From Endomychus coccineus (Eukaryota > Arthropoda > Insecta > Coleoptera > Endomychidae): a stretch of 64,000 bases of DNA. Positions 54,890 to 64,000 of the stretch are shown one piece after another. The stretch lies in the NCBI GenBank assembly GCA_958510875.1, contig OY294071.1, forward strand, positions 32,084,581 to 32,148,580, read 5' to 3'. Every line of letters begins with the position of its first letter. Positions within the stretch are counted from its first letter, which is position 1. The position numbers and the translations under genes are program-made. The notes beneath the pieces were generated by a model, which saw nothing but the letters and a program-made list of their open reading frames with translations, did not search any database and was not told where the DNA came from.

Positions 54890-57115
54890 TTCATGAATTT
54901 CCAGCAGTACAACGATTTGAACAACAACAAAGGAAAAATTCTAGACTTAGTTTTCTCAGATGAAGTACCGACCATTTTCAAACATATTTTTTTATCACTT
55001 AATAGATTTAAATCATCCTACTTTGAGTCCGAATTAGACTTCATATAAGTATACAGCTCTCATAGTGTTAGGGAAAAAGTATATCTTTTATATAAGGCTG
55101 ATTATGTTGGATTGAATGACCATTTTCATAATATTGACTTGACTTTTTTTATCCATGACTGAATGTATCGATGAAGCTATTGTAGCTTTTTATGAATTAT
55201 TATCAGTATGTTTTAAACAATTTGTCCAGCAGATTAAATTCCAAATGGTATAGAAGTCATTCAATTAGGTTAATAAAACTCAAAAGTAAGCTTCACAACA
55301 AGAACTCTGACTTCAACGAAGATTACCAAGAATTCTCAAAGTTATGAAAAGAAACAAAGTACCACATTGATATGTGCTACCTACTGAATTCATCCAATAC
55401 AGAACACATGATTACTGCGAATATTAAATATTTTTGGTTCTAGCAGAAAGTATATTGTTTGACAAGATAACGGAAATAAAAGTGCTTGGGAACCCCCAGG
55501 ATATTGTAAATGCTTTTGCTGAACACTTTCTGTCCTGTTTTAAAGAATTATAATCTACATATATGGAAAATACTTCTGTAAATCAACACGTACATTTACT
55601 TGCGAACGATAATTTTACAGAAAAAGAAATTCAACATAAATTAACGAATTTAGATCTCTATCCCTGCGGCTGGAAATCATTCAACCAGGGAATTTTCCCA
55701 AGTGCTTGGAAAAAATCATTTCTTTCTCCTATTTTCAATTCAGCTGATAATTATGATATTAAGAATTATTCAGGCTTTTCCAAGATTGCAAGCATCTCTA
55801 AAATGTATGAATCTATACTCACTGAAGAACTGTTTGAGAGTTAAAAACATACAATTTCAATTGTTTAATCAACAACATAGTTTTTATAAATGTCGATCAA
55901 CAGTTACCAATTTAGGTGTTTTTCAGAATGAGTTGTGCAAAAACTCGAAAAAGGGGCTCCAGGAGGATGTCATCTACACGGATCTCGCCAAGGCTTTTGA
56001 CTCTGTCATAAGCTTCTGATAGCTAAATTGGAGGGACCCGGTGTGGTTGGAAACAACCTGGCAACCTTATTGGATTATAAGAGAGCAAGAGAAAAAATAC
56101 TTTAAAATTGCAGTTTATCAAACGAAATGCTGGTGCTCCCCCAAGGTTACCATCTTGATCCAATACTTTCTCTTATTTATAAATGACGTAACCAATATAT
56201 TTCAAATCACCAAAGGTTCTCACTATGTGTTGATGATGTCAAATTTTAATTTATTTATTCAAAAAAAAAATATTTTTGCAATTTTTGTCAAATGTAGAAT
56301 GATGCGGTTTTATAAAATAACAAAATCCCATCGTATGTGATTCTTTATCGACAATTTCAATCTGAAATCAGTTGAGAATATGGGATTAAGGTGTAGTGTT
56401 TGACAAACATCTCAGTTTTACTTATTATATAAATAGTATCTGCAATAAAGCCTTGAGATTGTTTGAATTCATAAAGAGACAAACCTAAAACATAAGTGAT
56501 ACTGATACAATAAAAACTTTATATCTGTCTTTGGTCCGTAGTATTCTAGAGTACAACAATCTATCTTGGTCACAAGGGAAGATTGGAAAGAGTACAGGGT
56601 GGATCCACTAAATTTATTATTTATAAAATCAAAACGTCTTTTCATGAATTTAATTCCCATACGTGCATATCTCTAGTTAACCTTCAAACTCCAAATTATT
56701 GACGCAAACTTGGCTTGATTTTCTTTCTTTATAAAATTTCAAATAACGCCATTGAGTGCTCTGAAATTCTAGGAAAATTATTCATACATGCTAAAAACAG
56801 ACAGTTTTTCTACTTGCAAAATCACCTTACTAATTATGGTAGCACTGCGCTCAGACTTCAAATTAATTATAATGGAAATTTTATCTCAATTGATATTCTG
56901 AATCTGTCATTCAATCGTTTTAAACTACAAACAACTTCAAAATTGCCGCAGGATTCCTGACCTGTTATTATAAAAACTTTAATATTGTATTAGGGTGTAT
57001 ATATTTTTCTCTTCTGTTTTATTGTGTATTATGTTGTTTTTGTTATGTACCATTTGAAATTTTATGTATGCTGTCGCTGTGGTGTACTACTATGAATTAA
57101 TAAATTAAATAATAA
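54890..57115 (+). pseudogene. Old LINE, endonuclease end to RT C-terminus
   Basis: Abuts the LINE-A tail. NNNKGKILDLVFSDEVPTIF is the endonuclease C-terminal phrase. From 55,660, WKSFNQGIFPSAWKKSFLSP and IFNSADNYDIKNYSGFSKIA give the RT start, HSFYKCRSTVTNLGVFQNEL and DVIYTDLAKAFDSV the first catalytic Asp, and LLFINDVTNIF the region before the lost FADD box. FFLYKISNNAIECSEILGKL to FNRFKLQTTSKLP (56,715-56,960) is the C-terminal end. The 3' UTR runs to about 57,115. Dozens of lesions. Jockey/CR1-group by pattern. Confidence 0.78.
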
Positions 57116-57716
57116 GTTTCCGCAGTAATTAATTCGCCTTTCGATGCGAGTTGAAGTTTATTGAAAATTACGAACAACCCTAAATATTGTACCTCGTTTT
57201 ATAATATAATATTTCATAATTATGTATTTCAAAATTTAATTTTCTTCTAATGCGAATTTCATGTTCATTAGACCACGAGTTTTCACTATAATCGATTTGC
57301 TTTCCAAAGCGAGTTGTTTATTGACAATAATAAATAGCACTGAATATTCCACTCCGTATTGATATGTAATTTATAAATTGAAGCAAATTTGACTAAGCTG
57401 GTTTTATCCATTTTAGCTTAAGCTAGAATAGGAAAACTTTGCGCCAATTGTAGTCAAATGCGGGCTTAAGTGAATCGCATTCAGGGACGCATGCGCTCAC
57501 CGATATAGTACAATAACCTTCGAGTACAACATTTCAATTCCATATTGTTTGAAATATGGATGCCAGATAACTTCCACAAGATGTTTGTTGAGGTCACATC
57601 CTTCTCACATGAATCAGAAGTTCCAAACAGTTAGATTTTAGCACCACTATCATAGCTCAGACGTAACCTGGATCCATCATTGAATTCGTTCCACTCGGGG
57701 TAATTGAATCAATTTC
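57116..57716. other. Unassigned 0.6 kb
   Basis: No feature recognised. Confidence 0.35.
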
Positions 57717-59345
57717 ATAGATAGATAGATCTTTATTTAATTAGGTATCCTAATATACATATAAATATACTCATAATAATATAATAACATAATACTGCAT
57801 ACATACATATGTGAATAAGTATGAACACGTACAGTACATAGTTCCAAAAAAAAAACTATCAATTTAAATAAAACTAAAAAAGAAAATACTAATCAACATA
57901 ATATGTATAAAATGATAACAATGAATAGTTGATTATAAATTGATAAGACAAATATTGTTAACTTCCTTGGTTTTTTATGAGAGATTTGATATTTTTTTTG
58001 AAAGTAGAGAGAGTGTAACTGTTTTTTATTGCAAAAGGTAATTGATTAAACTCCTGGAAACCCTTGAAAAACAGAGAACTCATGGTGCCCGTGCGTTTAG
58101 TTCTAGAGATTTGAAAATCATCACAATTTCTAGTTAGGTACGGATGGACATCTCTTCGAAAAACCAAAAACATTTGGAAATAAGATGGAGCTAGATTGTT
58201 CAGAATTTTGAAGATGAAAACCATAGCGGGGTAGTAAATTGTCTGCGAGACAGTGAACCATTGTAACGTATTAGACATACAAACAATAGATGTATATCGA
58301 TTCACTTTTAAAATGATTCTCATACCACGATTTTGCAGTTTCTGTAGCTGATTTATTTTATTTAGGTCCCACGAAAATAATACTGATGCACAGTAATCAA
58401 AATGTGGTTGGATTATTGTGTTGTACACCGTTATTTTAGTTTTCCATTGATAGCGTTTGTGAAATTCTAGAAAAGAAGAATAATTTCTTCCGTATTTTTT
58501 TGAAAATATACTCAAAATGATTGTCAAACGACAGAACGTTATCTAAATGGAAACCCAAATATTTGAATGTTGACACTATTTCAATTCTTTCATTATTTAT
58601 GATCAAATTCATATTATTGATATTTAGAGCTTTATATTTGTGTTTAGATGTTAAAATCATTCCGTTTGTTTTCGAAACATTAAGTTTGAGTTTATTTAAC
58701 GATAAATAATCTTGAACTTCTTCCAATATTGAATTCATTTTTTTAATTGCTTCATCTAAATTTGTATCACTAGATGCTAATAACGTGTCATTAATAGACA
58801 CTTCAGGTGATACATACCCCTTGAAACGAACTCTTTGACAACGACTACTGAGATAGTTATTCAGCCAGTGATATACCTTACCCTCGATTCCATAGGTTGA
58901 TAATTTTTTTAATAATATTTTACGATCAATGGTCTCAAAAGCTCTTTTTAAATCAAGGAAAACACTCACAACATATTTGTCATTGTCTATATCTTTTTTT
59001 AATTTACAAAGCGTTAGTTGTGGAGATGATTCACAGGAATAGTTTTTTCTGCCCGATTGGTTATTTATCAAAATTTCATTAGTTACGATGTGATCCATTA
59101 CTTGTTGATATACAGCAAATTCTAGGATTTTTAACAATGGAGGCATTGTATTAACCGGTCTAAATTCAGAGGCATTAACGGTATTAACTATTTTCTGAAT
59201 GGGAATGATGGTACTAGTTTTGAGTGCATCAGGTATGATACCAGTTTCAAGTGAAGAAATGACTAAGTTCAGAATAATATGACCAATTGTTTCAAAAATA
59301 TCTTTTAGCATTTTGGCATTAAGAATTTCATGAACCGATATCTTC
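57717..59345 (-). pseudogene. LINE with in-frame loss of the RT catalytic box
   Basis: 3' end at 57,717 with (GATA)n-like tail. From 59,311 a 291-codon open frame reads LNLVISSLETGIIPDALKTS, SEFRPVNTMPPLLKILEFAV, SVFLDLKRAFETIDRKILLK, then RVRFKGYVSPEVSINDTLLA. The stretch from SIN to DTLLA skips the GVPQGSxLGP and FADD parts without disturbing the frame. It goes on with ILEEVQDYLSLNKLKLNVSK and YLGFHLDNVLSFDNHFEYIF. A second frame (57958-58527) gives the C-terminal region (QPHFDYCASVLFSWDLNKIN, FKILNNLAPSYFQMFLVFRR). The 5' end is truncated at about 59,345. Confidence 0.85.
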
Positions 59346-60749
59346 TTTTAATAGTGTCACTTATCAAAATCTCTCGAACCTCTTATGTCAATTTTTGGCT
59401 TGACCGCCGTACATTTCCTATTTTGCCATACTATCAATTTGAGCAATCGATCGTCGTTGGCAAATATGTCAATTAAGATTGAAAGTTCTCCTGTTGTCTT
59501 TATACCTCGTGAGCTTCACGCAGAAGTACTAAAATACGACAAAGTAGAGCGGAAAGTACAATAAGGTAAACTTCACAAGAATTCCAAGCGTGAATGAAAA
59601 ACAATCAACAATTAGATTCGAATAACAAATCGTCAGACTTTGTTTACTTCTTTGAAAAACAGTCGCCTAATTAGACGGGAGACATTGAAATTCTCAATTC
59701 ATCTTAAAAACTCAGCCCATTGTTTTTATTCTCACAGAGGCGTAAGGATCAAAGTAACCAAGGGCAAAGCAAATGGTGTGGAGGCCTTGACCTATTGGCT
59801 ATTGGCTAGATAAGTTGACAGTAATATGTTATACCAGCCGGAAATTAAAGTTGCGTCCGAAATCCCTTTTGCCCTAAATTAGGTTATGCATTTCGCCCGG
59901 TGGCTGAAATTTCAAATATACGCTTCCATCCGAGGATCATACAAGCAAAAAAATTATGGAGAATATAATTAAAATAAGAGAACCTCCAAGCGGCAGCTCG
60001 GGGTTGGTAGGTTATTTGTAAGCTTATTTTTGAATGCACGTATGTTTGTAGCAGTCCAAGAGCTACAATATTAAAAGTGGACCTACTATTATTACGATAG
60101 TTGGCAGGCACGGAATCCGAATTTCAATAAAAGATTCGTCATCAGCGACCCAAACAAACTCATATGTCAAATTAATCATCTTGTCCAAAACTTTATATAT
60201 TTTTCTCAAATCTTACCCTTAAAAGCGCAAAATGACGATCGGTAATGTTAATAGAAAAAGAATCCTTTCGGGGTTCTGGGGACTATTATCAATGTATACG
60301 CCAATGAGCTTTTGTATTTCATCCGCATTTGGCCATATTGGGACAGTTTAAAGAAACAGCGATAAATTTTGCGCTTTTATGATTATAAAAGTCCCTGCAA
60401 AACGCGCTTGCCCCAAATAAAAATTGTGAGTTATGGTCTTCGTACATCCCAAGGGACCAGGTCAACAAGTCAGCAAATTTTTGGCCTCCGCATAGGGTCT
60501 TGTGCCATTCAAAAAGACGTTTTAATTATGGTCTCTATACACCCCAATGATAGTTTACCCTTCTTTTTGTGTTGTCGGCGATTCCGACCAAATTTCATAT
60601 TTTTGGGGTTGCCCCTGGGGAGACGCCCATTTCAGGGTGCGCCATTATCATATTCGTGGTAGAGATTGTGATGCCTATTCGAGGTTCAAGGCTGTGAATC
60701 AACAGTTGGCCAACATTTCCTATCCCTGGCTCTCGGACTATAGAAGATC
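59346..60749. other. Unassigned 1.4 kb
   Basis: At 60,240-60,660 related phrases recur about every 100 bp (TTTTGGCCTCCGCATAGGG, CTTCGTACATCCCAAGGG, CTCTATACACCCCAATGA), suggesting a decayed tandem repeat. No coding region supported. Confidence 0.4.
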
Positions 60750-60990
60750 GTGGATATGAGCCAGTAGTGGAATGTTGGGAGATCTGGATTTTGTCTTAGA
60801 AGTTTGGAGGTTATAAGCGTCAGGAAGGAGCTGAATTCCAAACATGTGAATAGTACTCCAGGATAGTGTTTAGTAGATCATGAGGAACTGCTGGGATGTA
60901 AAGTAGCTCTTGGCAGGGAATAGAGTACCAAGTTTTCGTGAAGCGGTTTTCGCAATGGACCTCAGATGAGAGAGTCCTGTTGATATTGGT
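60750..60990 (-). pseudogene. LINE-A fragment with internal deletion
   Basis: Nucleotide match to the LINE-A 3' UTR (GAATGTTGGGAGA) joined to its C-terminal coding region (CCAAACATGTGAATAGTACT, AAGTAGCTCTTGGCAGGGAA). Confidence 0.78.
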
Positions 60991-62289
60991 TCTGTTCTTA
61001 GTATCTTCGATACATGCTTCAGAAAAAGCCAGTAGAAGTGGAAATCTAGAGATACACATAGCTAATTTTTGAACATGACTTGTTCTACTTGCTTCTCTTT
61101 GTTTATCGAGAGCTCATGGTGGAAATGATTGGAGCAAATCGTAAGATGGAGGAGAGGAAGAAAAATATTGTATTCAACCAACTGAAAATGATTCACCCTG
61201 TACTCGTCTTTCCTCTTTCAGTGTATACAAATGCAGAGCCGGTGGCACATTTAATTTCAAGGTTCATAATTGATTTAGTACCTCGATTTAATCGTTATTG
61301 CTGAGATTGATGATTCACAGATGTCACAACGTGAATAAATCTCTTACAGGTCATTACAAGGTGTCATTTCAGAAACGAGCATCTGCGATTCAAAACGGGG
61401 TGACAGAGAATGCCCTAAATATCATATCATTCATAATCCAGATTAAAATCTATACCTACGTGATGATTTACACAGTTATCAATTATAATCAGAATGAAAT
61501 GTTTATGTTTCAGCAAACAACATTGCTCTGATAAAATTAAATTCGTGTTCTATTATTAAAATACATACATGAATTTATCTTCTCATATTATTCATGATAT
61601 ATAGTATCTGCGTTGTAATTATTTTCTTTCAGGAACGTCTATCATATCAGAAGGTGTTCTGAGTAGAAAAATTCTCAGATGCATTAGCTGTTTTATATAA
61701 TCAGATTCAGTTTTCGAAGGTTATGAAAAACGTCAGCATAACATAATCTAGTGACTAGATGTCTTGGATATGATATAGTTAGAAACTACTTCATTATTTC
61801 CGTTTGTTACATTTCTGTAAAAGATATGAAATTATTCGAGAGCTGCAGTCTTCCATTAATGATATTGAATAACAAACGCTATTCATGATAGAAACTTCCC
61901 TCATTATTATGGCATGATGAGTGGGCGATTAACTGTAAGAGCGTCATACTACTGATTATTGACATTTTGGTTTAACTTAATTTAAATTGTAATTAGCGTC
62001 TCGAGAAAAATGTCAAGAACACACGCATAATTATTGTGAAGGGTTTTCCAACGAAACCACCCAGGCTAAGAATTTCCCAATATATGACACCACTCCATCT
62101 CTACAGATGTTCACTCGACGACACTCGTAAAATTATCCAGCTCATAGCCTCCTTTAATAACAGGCCGGAATAATGATGACTCATCGCATCGTGATGTCAC
62201 AGAGTTAGCTCTCCACAATACGCAGGTCTCCGTTTGATAACCACGTGTTTTTTGGTGTTTTGTGTTTATTTTGCCCGGGGTCTAAATGA
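60991..62289. other. Unassigned 1.3 kb with a paralogous fragment
   Basis: 61,014-61,180 resembles 63,520-63,690 (for example TTTATCGAGAGCTCATGGTG vs TTTATCGTGATTTCATGGTA), so pieces of one unit are scattered over this area. Otherwise no domain recognised. Confidence 0.45.
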
Positions 62290-62509
62290 AGTTCTGAAAA
62301 ACAATTTCAGGCATATGGCTACCGATGGCAACAATATTAGAAGGAACCTTTCCTGGTAAATTCAAAATGGAATTAGCTGCAAACATTTCAGCAAAAAGGT
62401 TGGCTTTTTCTAGTGGTGTAGTAGCCAGTGTGCCATAATCTTTGGTGAAGGGAGAGATTGAGCTGGAAGTGATATTTCTTTCAATTGCTTTGGCGAAACT
62501 CCAAACCGA
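62290..62509 (-). pseudogene. LINE-A linker fragment
   Basis: The minus strand reads WSFAKAIERNITSSSISPFT, YGTLATTPLEKANLFAEMFA and ANSILNLPGKVPSNIVAIGS, the region between endonuclease and RT. One frame is almost clean. Its right edge coincides with the start of the tandem repeat. Confidence 0.75.
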
Positions 62510-63310
62510 TTATAGTTTGTATAGGCCTCCTTCTGAGATCCCGCTGAACAAATTCCAGAGATTATTCTAACTTTCTGGAATTTTCGATTTTTACAAAAAT
62601 CGGAAAAATCTCGATTTTGGTCGACCTCATCGATTCTGATGAAACTTCGTTTCAGTACGTTTTCGTTGATGAGAAATTCGAATCTAACGTTACTTTCAAC
62701 CTTAGATCATGATTATCCACGGTACAGAGAGCTGATACCATGAAATCAGCTCATTCCATAGACAATGACACTAATAAAATCATATTGTATATGAATTATA
62801 TAGTTATAGTTTGTATCGACCTCCTTCTGGGATCCTGCTGAAATAATTCCAGCGATTATTCCAACTTTCTGAAATTTTCGATTTTTACAAAATTTCAGAA
62901 GGGGAAGAAGTATGGAAAAATCTCGATTTTGGTCGACCTCAACGATTCTGATGATACTTCGTTTCAATAAGTTTTCGATGATGAATAGACAACGACCTTA
63001 ATAATATCATATTGTGTATGAATTATATAGTTATAGTTTGTATCGACCTCCTTCGATCCTGCTGAACTAATTCCAGCAATTATCCCAACTTTCTGGAATA
63101 TTCGATTCTTACAAAATTTCAGAAGGGGAATTATGGAAAAATCTCGATTTTGGTCGACTTCATCCATTCTGATGATACTTTGTTTAAGTACGTTTTCGAT
63201 AATAAGAAATTCGAATCCAACGTTAGTTTCAACTTTAGATCATGTTTATCCACGGTACAGAGAGTTGAGACCATAAAATCAGCTCATTCCATAGACAATG
63301 ACACTAATAA
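62510..63310 (+). repeat. Three-unit tandem repeat (units about 293, 227 and 280 bp)
   Basis: Each unit starts near TTATAGTTTGTATCGACCTC and contains AAAATCTCGATTTTGGTCGA. Units 1 and 3 also share AAATTCGAATC(T/C)AACGTTA and CTCATTCCATAGACAATGAC; unit 2 has lost part of this. Units start at about 62,510, 62,803 and 63,031. In one frame all three read ISILVD(L/F) followed by an acidic SD(E/D) segment. Confidence 0.9.
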
Positions 63311-63578
63311 TATACCAACTTGGATATGGAAAAATCACGATTTTGCTCATTCCATAGACAGTGACCCTGAATCTGTTATGAAATTTATCCTACATATAAA
63401 GACAATTTACGAGATTAAGCTTCGTGAAACAAATAATAAGCATTCAATTTTCAACTTCTTAGTTCTTAATATCTTTGGAATATTCTCTATAATTGTCAGT
63501 GAAAATGGAGATCAAGAGATCGTTCGTCGGATATACAGCTCCTCAAACGCCGAGCACGACAAGTATCTCGAACAATAG
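63150..63578 (+). CDS. Unknown ORF (142 aa) at the end of the tandem repeat
   Basis: Not recognised. The first 50 or so residues (HSDDTLFKYVFDNKKFESNV, VQRVETIKSAHSIDNDTNN) come from repeat unit 3, and the rest (MKFILHIKTIYEIKLRETNN, FLVLNIFGIFSIIVSENGDQ) is single-copy. The middle repeats FAHSID(N/S)D. The frame is open upstream of the Met, to about 63,120, where TACAAAATTTCAG looks like an intron acceptor, so this may be a last exon. Unit 1 encodes a similar peptide (SDETSFQYVFVDEKFESNVT) before a stop. No signal peptide or domain seen. It could also be a chance ORF in repeat DNA. Confidence 0.35.
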   Translation: MVDFIHSDDTLFKYVFDNKKFESNVSFNFRSCLSTVQRVETIKSAHSIDNDTNNIPTWIWKNHDFAHSIDSDPESVMKFILHIKTIYEIKLRETNNKHSIFNFLVLNIFGIFSIIVSENGDQEIVRRIYSSSNAEHDKYLEQ

Positions 63579-64000
63579 TCATTTTCCGACATGACTAGTT
63601 CTTTTCGTTGCTCTTTCTGTAGTTTATCGTGATTTCATGGTAGACATAATTGAACCTCAAAACAAATATATGAAAACGAAGTGAGACGAATACGTTTTCA
63701 AATAATTTCATTGGAAGCAACTTTTGGCTTCAAATTTAATGCAATTATATAGTTCTTAACAGGTGAAGCCAACGGGCATCAAATTTATCTGCACAAGATA
63801 TACCAAAGCTGCAACTAAGAATTTCCTACATTACTTTCGCAATGAAAGATAATTTGTTTGTCACCGTAAAACTATACATAGTACACAAAAACTTCTTATC
63901 TGATGATGGATTTATCTCGATGGTGACATATGATGTCATTTGATACGTCAGTTCCACTAGAATATACGCTCAGATAGAGCTGTATATTTCCGAAATTGTA
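63579..64000. other. Unassigned end of window
   Basis: The first 110 bp resemble 61,074-61,180. Nothing else recognised. Confidence 0.35.

Noticed and set aside
62510..63310. CRISPR-like array
   Set aside because: Three long diverged units without short regular spacers, in a eukaryotic setting.

Overview
This window looks like nuclear DNA of an insect, or at least an arthropod. It is AT-rich, has no operons or bacterial signals, and carries a mix typical of insect genomes: mariner, hAT, PIF/Harbinger, BEL/Pao, Penelope-like and several LINE lineages. I found no exon that I can assign to a conserved host gene. A beetle or similar insect is plausible, but the sequence does not settle the species. 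The window is best read as a transposon graveyard with a few young insertions.

Layout. 1-10.9 kb: LINE fragments, an internally deleted mariner (787-1621), a 1.2 kb palindromic foldback (2857-4089), a second deleted mariner (4356-5319) and two hAT deletion derivatives with perfect 8-bp target duplications (5679-7358; 8317-9986). The second hAT sits inside a LINE endonuclease region. 11-20 kb: a 604-bp TA-flanked inverted-repeat MITE (12776-13379) whose empty site survives at 52.75 kb, several LINE fragments, and a decayed Penelope-like element (18.46-19.66 kb). 20-26 kb: the second copy of the 1.2 kb foldback (20181-21390) and the best-preserved DNA transposon (23969-26100), which has long terminal inverted repeats and an uninterrupted DD41D transposase. 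26-36 kb: a decayed DDE transposase, a mariner split by a LINE with a 10-bp target duplication, a tandemly duplicated R2/R4-like LINE 3' region (30.9-32.8 kb), and a foldback (33958-34817) whose tips resemble those of the DD41D element. 36-46 kb: more LINE fragments, a tandem duplication at 38.5-39.25 kb, a nearly clean 409-codon LINE reverse transcriptase (42.74-43.97 kb), and a Harbinger remnant (44681-45552). 46.8-52.1 kb: a BEL/Pao retrotransposon on the minus strand with identical 545-bp LTRs, a GACAG target duplication, a tRNA-Tyr primer site, one frame break in the reverse transcriptase and a deletion through RNase H and integrase. 52-64 kb: LINE remains on both strands and, at 62.5-63.6 kb, a three-unit tandem repeat running into a 142-codon ORF of unknown nature.

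One LINE family, called LINE-A here, has a jockey/CR1-type reverse transcriptase, no visible RNase H, and a 3' end near CAAAGTATAG(A)n. It recurs in at least ten places and has been broken up by later insertions. A second group, LINE-B, carries an RNase H domain and a Cys-rich C-terminus. The gene products listed are almost all self-mobilising enzymes or their wreckage. They do not form a pathway. The order of nested insertions gives a relative history.
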